Assembly (NCBI GenBank): GCA_019695095.1 | Contig: JAIBAQ010000029.1 | Location: 1 to 44,190, forward strand | Length of the DNA: 44,190 nt | From: Candidatus Hydrogenedentota bacterium | Lineage (GTDB): Bacteria > Hydrogenedentota > Hydrogenedentia > Hydrogenedentales > SLHB01 | Direction of reading: 5' to 3' | Shown here: positions 8,273-17,449 of the stretch, piece after piece | Position numbering within the stretch: the first letter of the stretch is position 1 | How the letters are laid out: every line of letters begins with the position of its first letter | Notes under the pieces: model-generated | Told to the model about the DNA's origin: nothing | Database searches by the model: none | The model's input: only the letters and a program-made list of their open reading frames with translations | Program-made: the position numbers and the translations under genes

Positions 8273-8397
8273 TTGACAATCGTCCATAATTTGGGGTTTT
8301 TCTAATCGCCCCTTCCGTATCTTGTAGGTGCCCGAAATCGATCCCGCACCGTGCTGATGCCCGGAAGGTCCGAACTTGCCCTCGCCTGGAAGCTGAG

Positions 8398-8426
8398 TTG
8401 CGCTGGCGCAAATTGCGGGCTATGCT
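8398..8426 (+). promoter_or_regulatory. Possible promoter of the AGCS symporter gene
   Basis: TTGCGC (8398-8403), a 17-base spacer, then TATGCT (8421-8426), about 60 bases before the chosen start at 8486. The -35 region lies in the inverted repeat TTGCGctggCGCAA (8398-8411). The match is moderate, but spacing and position fit. With the fliQ promoter it accounts for the 360-base non-coding stretch 8125-8485. Confidence 0.4.
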
Positions 8427-8485
8427 TGTCACCTCTGGCGAGCGCCTGGGTTGGGGATCGCCACGCCAATCCCAAGGGGGTATTC

Positions 8486-9841
8486 ATGGCTACTATCGAG
8501 GCATTCTTAGGTTGGCTCAGCGGGATCGTGTGGGGCCCGCCGATGCTAATCCTGCTTTTCGGCACCCATCTTTACCTGACCTTCCGGTTGCGGTTCATCC
8601 AACGCTATATCTTTAAGGCGATCAGGCTCTCTTTTGAGCGCACGCCCGGAGAAGCCGGAGACATCAGCCATTTTGGCGCGCTGACAACCGCGTTAGCCGC
8701 GACTATTGGCACCGGCAACATCGTCGGCGTTGCGACTGCCATCGCCGTTGGCGGACCCGGCGCCGTCTTGTGGATGTGGCTAACCGGTGTCTTCGGCATC
8801 GCCACCAAGTACGCCGAAGCCGTACTCTCGGTGAAATACCGTGTTAAGACCGCTAAGGGTGAGATGGCCGGCGGCCCCATGTATGCCTTGGAACGTGGAC
8901 TGGGCTGGAAATGGCTTGGAATAGTATTCGCCGCCTTTACCGTCATTGCCTCGTTCGGAATCGGCAACATGGTTCAAGCGAATTCTGTATCGGATCTGGT
9001 TTCGGAGACCTTTAAGGTCTCTCCGTGGATCACCGGTTTGGTGATGACAATCCTCACCGCGGTTGTGATTCTCGGCGGAATACGTTCCATCGCGCGCGTG
9101 TGCGAGAGACTCGTGCCATTCATGGCCATCGGTTACGTAATCGGCTGCATCGTCCTCCTGACCATTCATTCCTCCACGCTTCCCGACACCATCGCGCTGA
9201 TCATTAAGAGCGCGTTCACCGGCCATGCCGCCGTGGGTGGATTTGCGGGCGCAGGCATCATACAAGCGATGCGCATGGGCATTTCGCGCGGTCTCTTCTC
9301 GAACGAATCCGGCTTGGGTAGCGCACCCATCGTTGCCGCCGCCGCCCAGACACCCAACCCTGTGCGCCAGGCTCTCGTATCGTCAACCGGCACCTTCTGG
9401 GACACGGTCGTCGTCTGCCTGATGACTGGTCTCGTCATCGTGAATTCCGGCGACTGGCAGGGCAACCTCAACGGCGCAGCCCTCACCAAGTCAGCGTTTG
9501 CCCACGTGCACACATTGGGGCCCGCGATTCTCAGCTTCGGTTTGCTGACCTTCGTTTTCTCGACAATCCTGGGATGGTCGTACTACGGCGAGAAAGCCTG
9601 CGAGTATTTGTTCGGATCGCGGGCAATCCTCCCGTATCGGCTGGCCTGGGTCGCCGCAGTCATGGTCGGGTCCGTCGTCAAGCTCAAGGTAGTCTGGGAT
9701 TTTGCGGACGTTGCCAATGCGTGTATGGCCATTCCCAATCTCGTGGCGCTACTGCTGCTCACGTCCGTCATCGTCAACGAAACCAAGACGCACCTGTGGG
9801 AAGAGAATTACTCCGTGCCGGTGGAAAAGGAATCTGCTTAG
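8486..9841 (+). CDS. Sodium:alanine/glycine symporter, AGCS family
   Basis: A 451-residue secondary transporter with about ten to eleven membrane helices. Family signatures are GDISHFGALTTALAATIGTG near the N-terminus, the GGPGAVLWMWLTG stretch, and GISRGLFSNESGLGSAPI in the middle, which forms part of the substrate and Na+ site. It would import alanine, glycine or related small amino acids with Na+. The frame is open from 8351, but the ATG at 8486 has an AAGGGGG ribosome site five bases upstream, and the preceding residues are not hydrophobic or conserved. The adenylate kinase gene follows 46 bases after its stop on the same strand. It is divergent from the flagellar operon. Confidence 0.93.
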   Translation: MATIEAFLGWLSGIVWGPPMLILLFGTHLYLTFRLRFIQRYIFKAIRLSFERTPGEAGDISHFGALTTALAATIGTGNIVGVATAIAVGGPGAVLWMWLTGVFGIATKYAEAVLSVKYRVKTAKGEMAGGPMYALERGLGWKWLGIVFAAFTVIASFGIGNMVQANSVSDLVSETFKVSPWITGLVMTILTAVVILGGIRSIARVCERLVPFMAIGYVIGCIVLLTIHSSTLPDTIALIIKSAFTGHAAVGGFAGAGIIQAMRMGISRGLFSNESGLGSAPIVAAAAQTPNPVRQALVSSTGTFWDTVVVCLMTGLVIVNSGDWQGNLNGAALTKSAFAHVHTLGPAILSFGLLTFVFSTILGWSYYGEKACEYLFGSRAILPYRLAWVAAVMVGSVVKLKVVWDFADVANACMAIPNLVALLLLTSVIVNETKTHLWEENYSVPVEKESA

Positions 9842-9887
9842 CACGGTTTCAATCGCATCCAACATGTTTGAACAGGAGATAGAGATC

Positions 9888-10646
9888 ATGAGTAATCAAG
9901 GAGACAGGGCCGCCTGGTTGAAAGCGGGCGGTTCCGTTTGCGCACGTACCGATATTGCGCCGCAGCGCCCCTACCGGATGGTTCTGCTTGGAGCCCCTGG
10001 CGTCGGCAAAGGGACCCAAGCCGAACTCATCAGCGAACGGCTGCATGCGTGTCAGTTGTCCACCGGCGACGTCTTCCGCGCCGCCTCGTGCGACGGAGCC
10101 GACTCCCTCAGCGCCGCCCTCAAGGAAGCCATGGAGAGCATGCGCGCGGGTAAACTGGTCTCGGACGATACCGTCATCGAGATGGTGCGCGAACGTAGCC
10201 ACTGCCTATCCTGCCGCTTCGGTTTCCTGCTCGACGGATTTCCGCGCACCGTACACCAAGCCGAGGCGCTTGGAGAGATGCTTGCCGATCTCGATGTAGA
10301 GTTGGACGCGGTACTCAACTACACGCTGCCCATTGAGGATGTCGTGAAGCGTCTCAGCGGACGCCGCACGTGCCGTTCCTGCAAGACGACGTTCCATATC
10401 GAGGGTAAGCCACCGAAGGTCGAAGGCGTGTGCGACAAGTGCGGCGGCGAACTCTACCAGCGCGACGACGACCAGGCCGAGTCCATCCGCACGCGCCTGC
10501 AGGCCTACGCCGAAAGCACCGCTCCGCTCGCCGAGTACTACGACAAGAAGGGACTGCTGTGCACCATCTCCGCCGAAGGCGACCCCGAAACGGTCTTCGG
10601 CCGGACTACCAAAGCACTCCAGGAACGCCTCGGCGCAACCATGTAG
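9888..10646 (+). CDS. adk: Adenylate kinase with zinc-binding LID and N-terminal extension
   Basis: A 252-residue nucleoside monophosphate kinase. It interconverts ATP + AMP and 2 ADP in the cytoplasm. The P-loop is GAPGVGKGT at 35-43; the AMP-binding segments are QLSTGDVFR and GFLLDGFPRT. The LID has four cysteines (162, 165, 182, 185) in CxxC pairs, as in zinc-containing adenylate kinases. About 28 residues precede the first strand, where most family members have almost none. An ATG at 9864 would lengthen this further. I chose 9888 because AGGAG at 9874-9878 is well placed. The CLSCRFGFLL segment adds a third CxxC not seen in standard enzymes. A second adk elsewhere in the genome is possible. 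Confidence 0.88.
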   Translation: MSNQGDRAAWLKAGGSVCARTDIAPQRPYRMVLLGAPGVGKGTQAELISERLHACQLSTGDVFRAASCDGADSLSAALKEAMESMRAGKLVSDDTVIEMVRERSHCLSCRFGFLLDGFPRTVHQAEALGEMLADLDVELDAVLNYTLPIEDVVKRLSGRRTCRSCKTTFHIEGKPPKVEGVCDKCGGELYQRDDDQAESIRTRLQAYAESTAPLAEYYDKKGLLCTISAEGDPETVFGRTTKALQERLGATM

Positions 10647-10676
10647 TACCCGTTACTTCGTGTTATCAATCTGACG

Positions 10677-10709
10677 GACGCCGCGCACGGCACTACCTGG
10701 CGTGGCGTC
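10677..10709. terminator. Hairpin between convergent adk and methyltransferase genes
   Basis: GACGCCGCGC (10677-10686) pairs with GCGTGGCGTC (10700-10709) over ten bases with one G-U, with a 13-base loop. It lies between two converging genes and could serve both. The following tract on the plus strand is only moderately T-rich. Confidence 0.4.
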
Positions 10710-10719
10710 TCTTCATCAC

Positions 10720-11727
10720 TTACGGCTTATCGACGATCCACAACCGCGTCTGTGGCGTTAGATCGACTACCTTGCCGTCTGCAAATCCCGCTTCCTTCGT
10801 CCACGACGCTACTTCGTCGAAGGTGTACGTGTCTCCTTCGTCCGTCATGAGCAGCATGCGTAGCGCAAAGATAAGGCTGAATGCCGGTCCCGAACGGTCG
10901 TTATCGACGAGGAAGTCTTTGATGATGAGCGTGCCGCCGCTCTCCAGCGCATCGAAGCATTTGCGCACGATCGCGCGATTACCATCCGGACTGAAGCTGT
11001 GGATAATGTTCGAAACCAGAATCAGATCGTATCCAGATCCATACGTGTCTGTCGCAATATCGCCGGCCAGAAACGAAAAGCGATCTGCGACGCGCGCTTC
11101 CGCCACTTGTTCGCGCGCGATTTCAATCACTTCGGGCCGGTCAAACTCCGTTGCGCGCATCTGCGGATGCGCTTTCAGAAAGGCAATAGAGTACGTCGCG
11201 GGTCCGCCGCCCAAGTCAAGCACGTGGCGGTAGCGTGACAAATCAAGCGCTGCCAAAATCTCGTGCGCGCTGGTGACCCCGATGTCGCGCATACCCAGTA
11301 TAAACGCCCTCAACTCGTCTCCGGAACGCCGCATGGTCGTTCCGGCCGCGGACTTGCCGGCGCGCACCGAATCAATCAAACGCGCAGATGCGTCCCAATA
11401 ATTCGCGTTGTGGTCCAGAATGTTTCCCTGGTAATGCGCCTTGCCAGGAACAAGACATGCCGATGCCGCCGGTCCGTTCGTGTACGTACCATTCGATTTC
11501 TCAACGAGCTTCAAAGCAACCAAAGCATCCAGAAGGATGCGCGTGCCGCGCAGGTCCGCATGTATGACGCGCGCGACTTCCTCAGCCGTGCGCGGTTCCT
11601 CCAACTGCGCGAACACATTTGCACGATGCGCCGTAAACAGGACTTGCGAATGGATGAAGCCTATCGAGAGCGCGTTAATCGCATTGCCAAAATCGCGAAT
11701 GGATGCCGTATTGGAACGGAATGTCAT
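10720..11727 (-). CDS. SAM-dependent O-methyltransferase-like protein
   Basis: A 335-residue protein of the acetylserotonin/hydroxyneurosporene methyltransferase type. The N-terminal 90 residues form a winged-helix dimerisation domain (RTAEEVARVIHADLRGTRIL). The SAM-binding motif I is VLDLGGGPATYS at about 169-180, followed by the acidic ATEFDRPEV and AGDI motifs. In this family a His/Glu pair usually acts as base. The HSFSPDG segment fits the post-motif region, but I cannot prove catalysis. The frame is open to 11826; the ATG at 11727 has GGAG upstream and starts where family alignment begins. The substrate is unknown. It is convergent with adk. Confidence 0.85.
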   Translation of the reverse strand: MTFRSNTASIRDFGNAINALSIGFIHSQVLFTAHRANVFAQLEEPRTAEEVARVIHADLRGTRILLDALVALKLVEKSNGTYTNGPAASACLVPGKAHYQGNILDHNANYWDASARLIDSVRAGKSAAGTTMRRSGDELRAFILGMRDIGVTSAHEILAALDLSRYRHVLDLGGGPATYSIAFLKAHPQMRATEFDRPEVIEIAREQVAEARVADRFSFLAGDIATDTYGSGYDLILVSNIIHSFSPDGNRAIVRKCFDALESGGTLIIKDFLVDNDRSGPAFSLIFALRMLLMTDEGDTYTFDEVASWTKEAGFADGKVVDLTPQTRLWIVDKP

Positions 11728-11874
11728 GAATGGTCTCCGGGTAAGGTTGTGGCCCGTGTCCGCCTCTGATACAGGCCAAACAATCGGATTCATAATGCCG
11801 TTTGGGTGAGCGGCACTCAAGCACATCTAACCGGTTACGACGTTAAAGTACCTACTGGCATCGCCGCACACGTC

Positions 11875-12945
11875 TTAGCTCAGGACTCTCTTCACATAGA
11901 CACGCATGGGCATTTCGAACCGCTTCCAGGTAAACCACGAAACGGCCATGCAAATTCCACTGTAGACGGCGAGCACAAAAGGACTGTCATACGGGATCAC
12001 GATTCCGGTTGCGGCCGTGCCTGTCAACAGCATAAGTTCCAATGGAAAGTGCACAAGGTAGAGTGAAAAAGAAATGTCCCCGAGAAAGCGCAGTGTCCGT
12101 AGTCTCAGAATGCTCCCCGCGATCCGCGTCCGAAGCCCCAGTAGCACAAGAGCTGGAAAGCACACGACCGCCAGTACGTAGAACGCCAGGCGAGATTCGG
12201 GTATGCGAAACAAGTATGCGCACAATCCGCAGATGGCAAGGAACAAGATGTCCGAAATCCTTGTGTTCAACCGTAGCGACGGAAGCCAATCCTGGGCGGC
12301 TCGTGCCAGCAGACCCATTCCAAAGCACAAGAAGCAAGAGAGTAGACCCTGGAGTGATCGCAGGCTCGGCTGTTCTCCGCTCCACCCGAGACTAGCGTCC
12401 ATCGCGGCGGCAAACAGGACCAGTCCGCAACCGACCCAGATATAGCGGCGAGGATGCGCAAGAGCGAGACCCAGAAAGACCACATTGACGATGAATTCCG
12501 TCGAAATGGACCAGGCTGGGCCATTAAATGAATAACCGGTCTGAAGCCCTGAATCGTTCAGCATTAGAACATTGAGAAACAGATGCCAAAGGTCATTGTA
12601 AGGGTACATGAACACGTACCCAGTCAGGATTACGTGAAGCTTCTGCAGCGCGCCAACGACAACCAATGTCAATATATGCAGTGGATAGAGACGCGCAATG
12701 CGGGAGACTACAGCGCTTCGAAACGTCGGATAGCGCCCTTCGACCGCGTAGATCTGAGCGAGAATGTACCCCGAAAGCACGAAGAACAGGGGTACAAACA
12801 GAAATCCGCCCTTATAAATCGGGGCGAGGATCGAACGAAACGGATCACCTCCAAGATGCGTGGAGTAGTGGTGCAGCACAACGCCCATGGCCGCAATCCC
12901 TCGAATCCCATCCAATTCGCGTATTCGCGGCCCTGTGGATTCCAC
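11875..12945 (-). CDS. Membrane acyltransferase, OafA/acyltransferase-3 family
   Basis: A 356-residue integral membrane protein with about ten helices. The N-terminus RIRELDGIRGIAAMGVVLHH carries the conserved LDGxRGxA and the catalytic-type histidines of family 3 acyltransferases. Later motifs include FFVLSGYIL and LRFLGDISFSLYLVHFP, both typical. These enzymes move acetyl or other acyl groups onto exopolysaccharide, O-antigen or other extracytoplasmic sugars. The start is a GTG at 12945 with a GGGGG ribosome site four bases upstream. It is downstream of the penicillin-acylase-type gene on the same strand after 64 bases, but I see no functional link. Confidence 0.9.
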   Translation of the reverse strand: MESTGPRIRELDGIRGIAAMGVVLHHYSTHLGGDPFRSILAPIYKGGFLFVPLFFVLSGYILAQIYAVEGRYPTFRSAVVSRIARLYPLHILTLVVVGALQKLHVILTGYVFMYPYNDLWHLFLNVLMLNDSGLQTGYSFNGPAWSISTEFIVNVVFLGLALAHPRRYIWVGCGLVLFAAAMDASLGWSGEQPSLRSLQGLLSCFLCFGMGLLARAAQDWLPSLRLNTRISDILFLAICGLCAYLFRIPESRLAFYVLAVVCFPALVLLGLRTRIAGSILRLRTLRFLGDISFSLYLVHFPLELMLLTGTAATGIVIPYDSPFVLAVYSGICMAVSWFTWKRFEMPMRVYVKRVLS

Positions 12946-13009
12946 CTTTCCCCCGGCAATGTCCTGGCTTGAGTGCTCTCTGCGATTACAGTCTCACCTT
13001 GTAAAGGAC

Positions 13010-15205
13010 TTACATGCTGGATTTCAATGGTGTCTCACGTGTCCCGCCGATTTCTTCACCCGGACGATACTCTCGCTCCAGGTTCGCCCGGATAGCCGCC
13101 TCGTCAAACCACACGGGTTTGGTCTGGCGCGCAATGAACAGCGGCACTTGATCCGCGTAATGTGGCGACTCCGGACGGCTCGTGGCGCTGCCGTACTGGT
13201 GAATACTGCGTGAGTGTACCTTGCCCTCTTTGTCCCATGCAGCAATCAACACGTAACAGTCTCCTGCCCGTCCGTGAACTTGGCCGTTTTCAAGGCCTTC
13301 CAGCTTTCCGTCACTGACGCGAAAACCGTACACCGCGTGCAACACGTCTGGCCCGCCGCCGAGACCTACATTGACCTTGCCGCGGTGCAGGCGATTCACT
13401 TCGCTCCACGGCACGTCGATCTTTCCAAAATGATCTTTCAGTGCCTGCGCATTGCCCTTCAACAGCGCCAGAGCTTCGTCAATGTCTCCGCTCTGCGTTT
13501 CATTATCCGAACCCGGGCTGATGGTCAGCAGTGTAATTGCGGCAGCTGTGTTCTCGGGGTTGGTGTTCAAGTCCCACTTTCGCACGACGTCGAGTGCCTC
13601 ATTGGTGAGCGCGTCATCGGACTTCGCGGCCTTCAGCTTCTCCCACATCTTGGCGATTTCAGAGTCCTTGGAGTACGCCATGTCGTACTTGTATGCATAG
13701 AACTCTTCTTCCGTGATCGAAGGGTCGGCGCTCAACAACTCAAACGCCCGCAATGCCCGGTTCGACATGTGCGTCTCAATGCCGAGCGTTGCCGAATAAT
13801 CCTCCGGCTTGGGATTCTCAGGATCCAGCGTCGTGCGAAACGGCGTGCTGTTGCAGTTCTGCACAAAGCCTGACGCAGGATTCTCCACGCGCGGATCCGC
13901 GTCCCACGGCAGGTACTCCGTCCACAACGTATCCGATGTGGTTCCCGGAAGATACTTGCGCCAATCGTAACCTTCCGCCCGCTTCGGAAAGCGCGCGTTG
14001 TACACGTAGAGAATGTTGCCTTCGCGGTCCGCGTAGGCGCAGTTGAACGACGGAATTGCCTGCATACGCATGGCGTCCTTCCATTCAGCGATGTTTCGGG
14101 CTTTGTCCATCCGGTACCACTGCTCCACCGCGCGGATGTCGCCCATGCCCGCATACCGAATCGCATATACGCCGTGCTTCTGACGCACCGTAGGTCCATA
14201 CACAGACCAGAGAATCTCGCGCTTAAACGTCCACGAAATCGGCCCCCAGAGCTTCACTGTGATGGGAGCCTTCGCGACTTCTAAGTCGCGCCACTGTCCA
14301 TCGAACTTGTACTGGTTTGGATTGGCGGGATTCATCTCCAATACGAAGATGTCCACGAGATCGGGTTTATTGACCGTGTGTGCCCAGCCTAGATTCTCGT
14401 TGTGCCCATGCAACACGACCGGGGTGCCCGGAAACACACCGCCGACTGCGTTCCAGCCTTCTTCGCTGTGCAGGTGCGCTTCATACCATGCGACCGGCCC
14501 TTCCCACGGCTGATGCGAATTGATGTTGATGAACGTGCTGCCATCCGCGGAGCGTTTTGGGCTCACCGCAAACGTATTGGATCCCACGGGCAAATCGTCA
14601 GTCAGATACAAGCGCGCAGCCTGGGCAGGATTCTTCTCTGAAACTTCGTGACGGCGCGTGTCGCCGAACAGTTCCTTCACCGCCTTCTCCACGCCAAAGA
14701 AGAACGGCGCCTTGAACACAAACCCGGCAACGACGTCCTTCCCCGTAATCGGCAACACGCCGCGCGGGACTTCACTGGGATGCAGCGCCGCATAATGATT
14801 GACGCCATCCGCATACGCCTCGCACACGGCGCGAGTCTCCGGTGAAAGATCCGATTCGTACTTCGCGTTGACCGTCGGCCACACGCGCATCAACGCCACC
14901 ATGTAGTCAATCGGCGCGGAGTCCTTCCCCTTAATCGATGCCAGCTTGCCTCGCGATGTCAGCAACGCCTCCATGATCGTGGGCATGTCGTCTTCGCAAT
15001 GTGCATACCCTAGCCCATACGCCGTGTCCGCGTCTGTTTTGCCAAAGACGTGCGGCACGCCCCACGTATCCCTGAGGATATGCACGCTGTACGTCTTACC
15101 TTTCGCAATGAGTTCCGCGCGAGAAGGTTCGCTGCTCCCCGCAAACGCGTACACACCTGCGGCGAGGACAAGAATGATGGTTACAGCAATAAGGAGTTTA
15201 CGCAT
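13010..15205 (-). CDS. Secreted penicillin-acylase-family Ntn hydrolase
   Basis: A 731-residue precursor. Residues 1-22 are a signal peptide (LLIAVTIILVLAAGVYAFA). The region YSVHILRDTWGVPHVFGKTD is the typical start of the alpha chain. Self-cleavage is expected between Gly208 and Ser209 (DDLPVGSNTFAV), freeing Ser209 as catalytic nucleophile. Downstream HLHSEEGWNAVGGVFPGTP and HGHNENLGWAHT supply the oxyanion and binding residues. Members cleave amides such as penicillins, acyl-homoserine lactones or lipopeptides; the substrate here is not known. It would act in the periplasm. It is divergent from the acyl-CoA dehydrogenase. A perfect TTGACA at 15251-15246 is upstream, but its -10 is poor. 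Confidence 0.92.
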   Translation of the reverse strand: MRKLLIAVTIILVLAAGVYAFAGSSEPSRAELIAKGKTYSVHILRDTWGVPHVFGKTDADTAYGLGYAHCEDDMPTIMEALLTSRGKLASIKGKDSAPIDYMVALMRVWPTVNAKYESDLSPETRAVCEAYADGVNHYAALHPSEVPRGVLPITGKDVVAGFVFKAPFFFGVEKAVKELFGDTRRHEVSEKNPAQAARLYLTDDLPVGSNTFAVSPKRSADGSTFININSHQPWEGPVAWYEAHLHSEEGWNAVGGVFPGTPVVLHGHNENLGWAHTVNKPDLVDIFVLEMNPANPNQYKFDGQWRDLEVAKAPITVKLWGPISWTFKREILWSVYGPTVRQKHGVYAIRYAGMGDIRAVEQWYRMDKARNIAEWKDAMRMQAIPSFNCAYADREGNILYVYNARFPKRAEGYDWRKYLPGTTSDTLWTEYLPWDADPRVENPASGFVQNCNSTPFRTTLDPENPKPEDYSATLGIETHMSNRALRAFELLSADPSITEEEFYAYKYDMAYSKDSEIAKMWEKLKAAKSDDALTNEALDVVRKWDLNTNPENTAAAITLLTISPGSDNETQSGDIDEALALLKGNAQALKDHFGKIDVPWSEVNRLHRGKVNVGLGGGPDVLHAVYGFRVSDGKLEGLENGQVHGRAGDCYVLIAAWDKEGKVHSRSIHQYGSATSRPESPHYADQVPLFIARQTKPVWFDEAAIRANLEREYRPGEEIGGTRETPLKSSM

Positions 15206-15476
15206 GGAGGGGACTCCCGATTGAGATTTGGACAGCGCTGTATCCTGTCAAGTCCCGGCAGGTGAGTCAAGACTATGCAGAGGCCCAATGGCAGAGCCCT
15301 TAGATCGCCACTCTATGTGCGTCTCTATAGCGGTAATCGCATCAAGACACTCATCGCATGCGGAGCATTCGTCCCATCCGTCCATGTCTTCCGCGCGAAA
15401 CACGCGCTTGCAAACCCGTGCCCGCCCTCCGATAATAACACTGTCCTGTGTGAAGGCTGAATGTGGGAGACCTGTC
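15206..15476. other. Divergent intergenic region between the acylase and acyl-CoA dehydrogenase genes
   Basis: The region carries a minus-strand TTGACA (15251-15246) with a weak AATCTC 17 bases downstream, possibly the acylase promoter. It also carries a good plus-strand promoter for the dehydrogenase, listed separately. A minus-strand frame with a CSACDEC cluster is also open here (see rejected items). Confidence 0.4.
15408..15436 (+). promoter_or_regulatory. Promoter of the acyl-CoA dehydrogenase gene
   Basis: TTGCAA (15408-15413), a 17-base spacer, then GATAAT (15431-15436). The expected start point near 15443 gives a short leader of about 34 bases that includes GGGAGA in front of the ATG at 15477. 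Confidence 0.6.
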
Positions 15477-17381
15477 ATGAGTCAGCATGTCAGCGAGTTG
15501 GAGTCCCGCAAAGTCGCCGAAGCGTCCCGGCAAACGGAATGGAGACAGCCCAGTTTCCTGCGCGAACTTTTCTTGGGCAACTTCCGGCCGGACTTATTGC
15601 CGCCGTATCCAACCCGTGCGTTCCGCCCCGAATTCCAAACCACGTTCGACGCGTTCAAGCGATTCCTGATCGAAGAAGTCGACGCAACCGAAATCGACGA
15701 GACCGGCGAATACCCAAAACGCGTGCTCGACAAGCTTGCCGCCATGCGCGCCTTCGGTTTGCTTGTACCCAAAGACTACGGCGGCCACGGACTCGACAAA
15801 GTCGAGTGGTGCAAGTTGATGGAACTGCTTGCGAGTTACGAGGGCAATTTGCTCGGCCTGTTATCGCCACACCAATCGGTCGGTGTGCCGGAAACCATTA
15901 AGCAATTCGGAACACCCGAGCAGAAGCAGAAATACCTGACGCGTTGCGCGGCGGGTGACATCTCTGCGTTTGCGCTGACGGAACCCGACGTTGGCTCGGA
16001 CCCCGCGCGTCTCGCCACCACGGCGCAGATCACCCCAGACGGCGACGCGTACATCCTCAACGGCCTCAAGCTCTGGTGCACCAACGGGACCCTCGCGAAA
16101 CTGCTCATCGTCATGGCGCGTCACCCTGATACGAAGAAGATCAGCGCATTCGTCGTGGAGACAGAGTGGGAGGGGGTGACCGTCGAGCACCGCTGCCACT
16201 TCATGGGATTACGCGCGCTGGCAAACGGTGTAATCCGCTTCAACAACGTGCGCGTACCGAAAGAGAACCTCGTCGGCGGCGAAGGCAAAGGACTCAAGAT
16301 CGCGCTTACCGTGCTCAACGTGGGGCGCTTGTCGGTGCCCTCGGGTGCGGTCGGTACGGCGAAGAAATGCATTGAAATCTGCCGCCGCTGGGCGGGCGAA
16401 CGCGTGCAGTGGGGCAAACCCATCGGCAAACACGAAGCAATCTCACACATGATCGCCGATATGACAACGACTGTGTTCGCGATGGAAGCGATTGCCTATC
16501 TCGCCGCCGAAATGGCCGTGCGCGGCACATACGACATCCGGCTCGAAGCGGCCGCCGCAAAAGAATGGAACACCTGCCGCAATTGGGAGATCGTGGATAA
16601 CACCTTCCAGATCCGCGGCGGACGGGGATACGAGACTGAACGTTCCCTCGCGCAACGCGGCGAAGAACCCATACCCGTTGAACGCATGATGCGCGACTCG
16701 CGTATCACGAAAGTCTTCGAAGGCGCAAGCGAAATCATGCACCTCTTCATTGCGCGTGAGGCCGTGGACAAGCACCTCCAGATCGCCGGCGCCATGGTCG
16801 ATCCCGAGGCATCGCTTTCAACGAAGCTCGCCGCATTGCCCAAAGCCGCTACCTTCTACGCGGCGTGGTATCCCTCACGGTGGCTCGGCTGGGGACATTG
16901 GCCGCGCTACGCCGAATATGACGCCCTCGCGACGCATTTGCGTTTCATCGAACGCAACAGCCGCAAGATGGCGAGACAGATCTTCCACGGCATGATGGTC
17001 TATCAAGGCAAGCTCCAACACAAGCAAGCATTCCTCTTTCGAATCGTGGACATCGCCATGGAACTCTTTGCCATGTCGGCCTCCGTGGTTCGCGCACAAA
17101 CGCTCCTCAAAGAAGGCCACGCGGACGCGCAGAATGCCGTCTCCCTTGCGGACATGTTCTGCAAAACCGCTCGCCGCAAGGTGCGTCATCTGTTCCACGA
17201 CCTTTGGCACAACGACGACGCAGCAAAATATCGGACCGCGCTCAGCGTGCTCGACGGTACGCATACGTGGATCGAAGAAGGCATCATCGCCCACGACGAA
17301 GAACCATTCCCGCCGAGCCTGAAACGCGGAGGAGAACTCCCTGGAACTGACTGCGTGATTCACTCGCATGCGTTGAAATAA
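15477..17381 (+). CDS. Acyl-CoA dehydrogenase, long form with C-terminal extension
   Basis: A 634-residue FAD enzyme that introduces the alpha,beta double bond in acyl-CoA and passes electrons to ETF. The N-terminal helical domain (about 50-160) contains the GLLVPKDYGGHG loop. The FAD-binding strand domain shows FALTEPDVGSD at 165-175. The C-terminal helical domain holds GGRGYETE and FEGASEI at 414-420, where Glu415 is the expected catalytic base. A further helical stretch of about 200 residues follows, as in very-long-chain-type enzymes that form dimers. The frame is open from 15228. The ATG at 15477 has GGGAGA six bases upstream and a promoter before it. A related fatty-acid gene (AMACR-like) lies 0.9 kb downstream. 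Confidence 0.92.
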   Translation: MSQHVSELESRKVAEASRQTEWRQPSFLRELFLGNFRPDLLPPYPTRAFRPEFQTTFDAFKRFLIEEVDATEIDETGEYPKRVLDKLAAMRAFGLLVPKDYGGHGLDKVEWCKLMELLASYEGNLLGLLSPHQSVGVPETIKQFGTPEQKQKYLTRCAAGDISAFALTEPDVGSDPARLATTAQITPDGDAYILNGLKLWCTNGTLAKLLIVMARHPDTKKISAFVVETEWEGVTVEHRCHFMGLRALANGVIRFNNVRVPKENLVGGEGKGLKIALTVLNVGRLSVPSGAVGTAKKCIEICRRWAGERVQWGKPIGKHEAISHMIADMTTTVFAMEAIAYLAAEMAVRGTYDIRLEAAAAKEWNTCRNWEIVDNTFQIRGGRGYETERSLAQRGEEPIPVERMMRDSRITKVFEGASEIMHLFIAREAVDKHLQIAGAMVDPEASLSTKLAALPKAATFYAAWYPSRWLGWGHWPRYAEYDALATHLRFIERNSRKMARQIFHGMMVYQGKLQHKQAFLFRIVDIAMELFAMSASVVRAQTLLKEGHADAQNAVSLADMFCKTARRKVRHLFHDLWHNDDAAKYRTALSVLDGTHTWIEEGIIAHDEEPFPPSLKRGGELPGTDCVIHSHALK

Positions 17382-17449
17382 CGCACGCTATGGAAGGAAT
17401 GGGGGAATCGAGCGTGCTATGCTATCCTCAATTCCAAGGGGTTGATTGC

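Noticed and set aside
8125-8350. Sigma-54 or sigma-28 promoter for the flagellar operon
   Set aside because: No GG-N10-GC or GCCGATAA-type element; the sigma-70 match is much better.
15248-15478. 76-residue minus-strand frame with CKRV and CSACDEC cysteines
   Set aside because: It lies over the acyl-CoA dehydrogenase promoter and start, has no ribosome site, and matches no zinc-ribbon spacing I know. Conservation in relatives would reopen the case.
17390-17449. Promoter for the MNT/HEPN pair (TGCTATGCT, extended -10)
   Set aside because: No -35 at proper spacing; the pair may be read from the dehydrogenase promoter.
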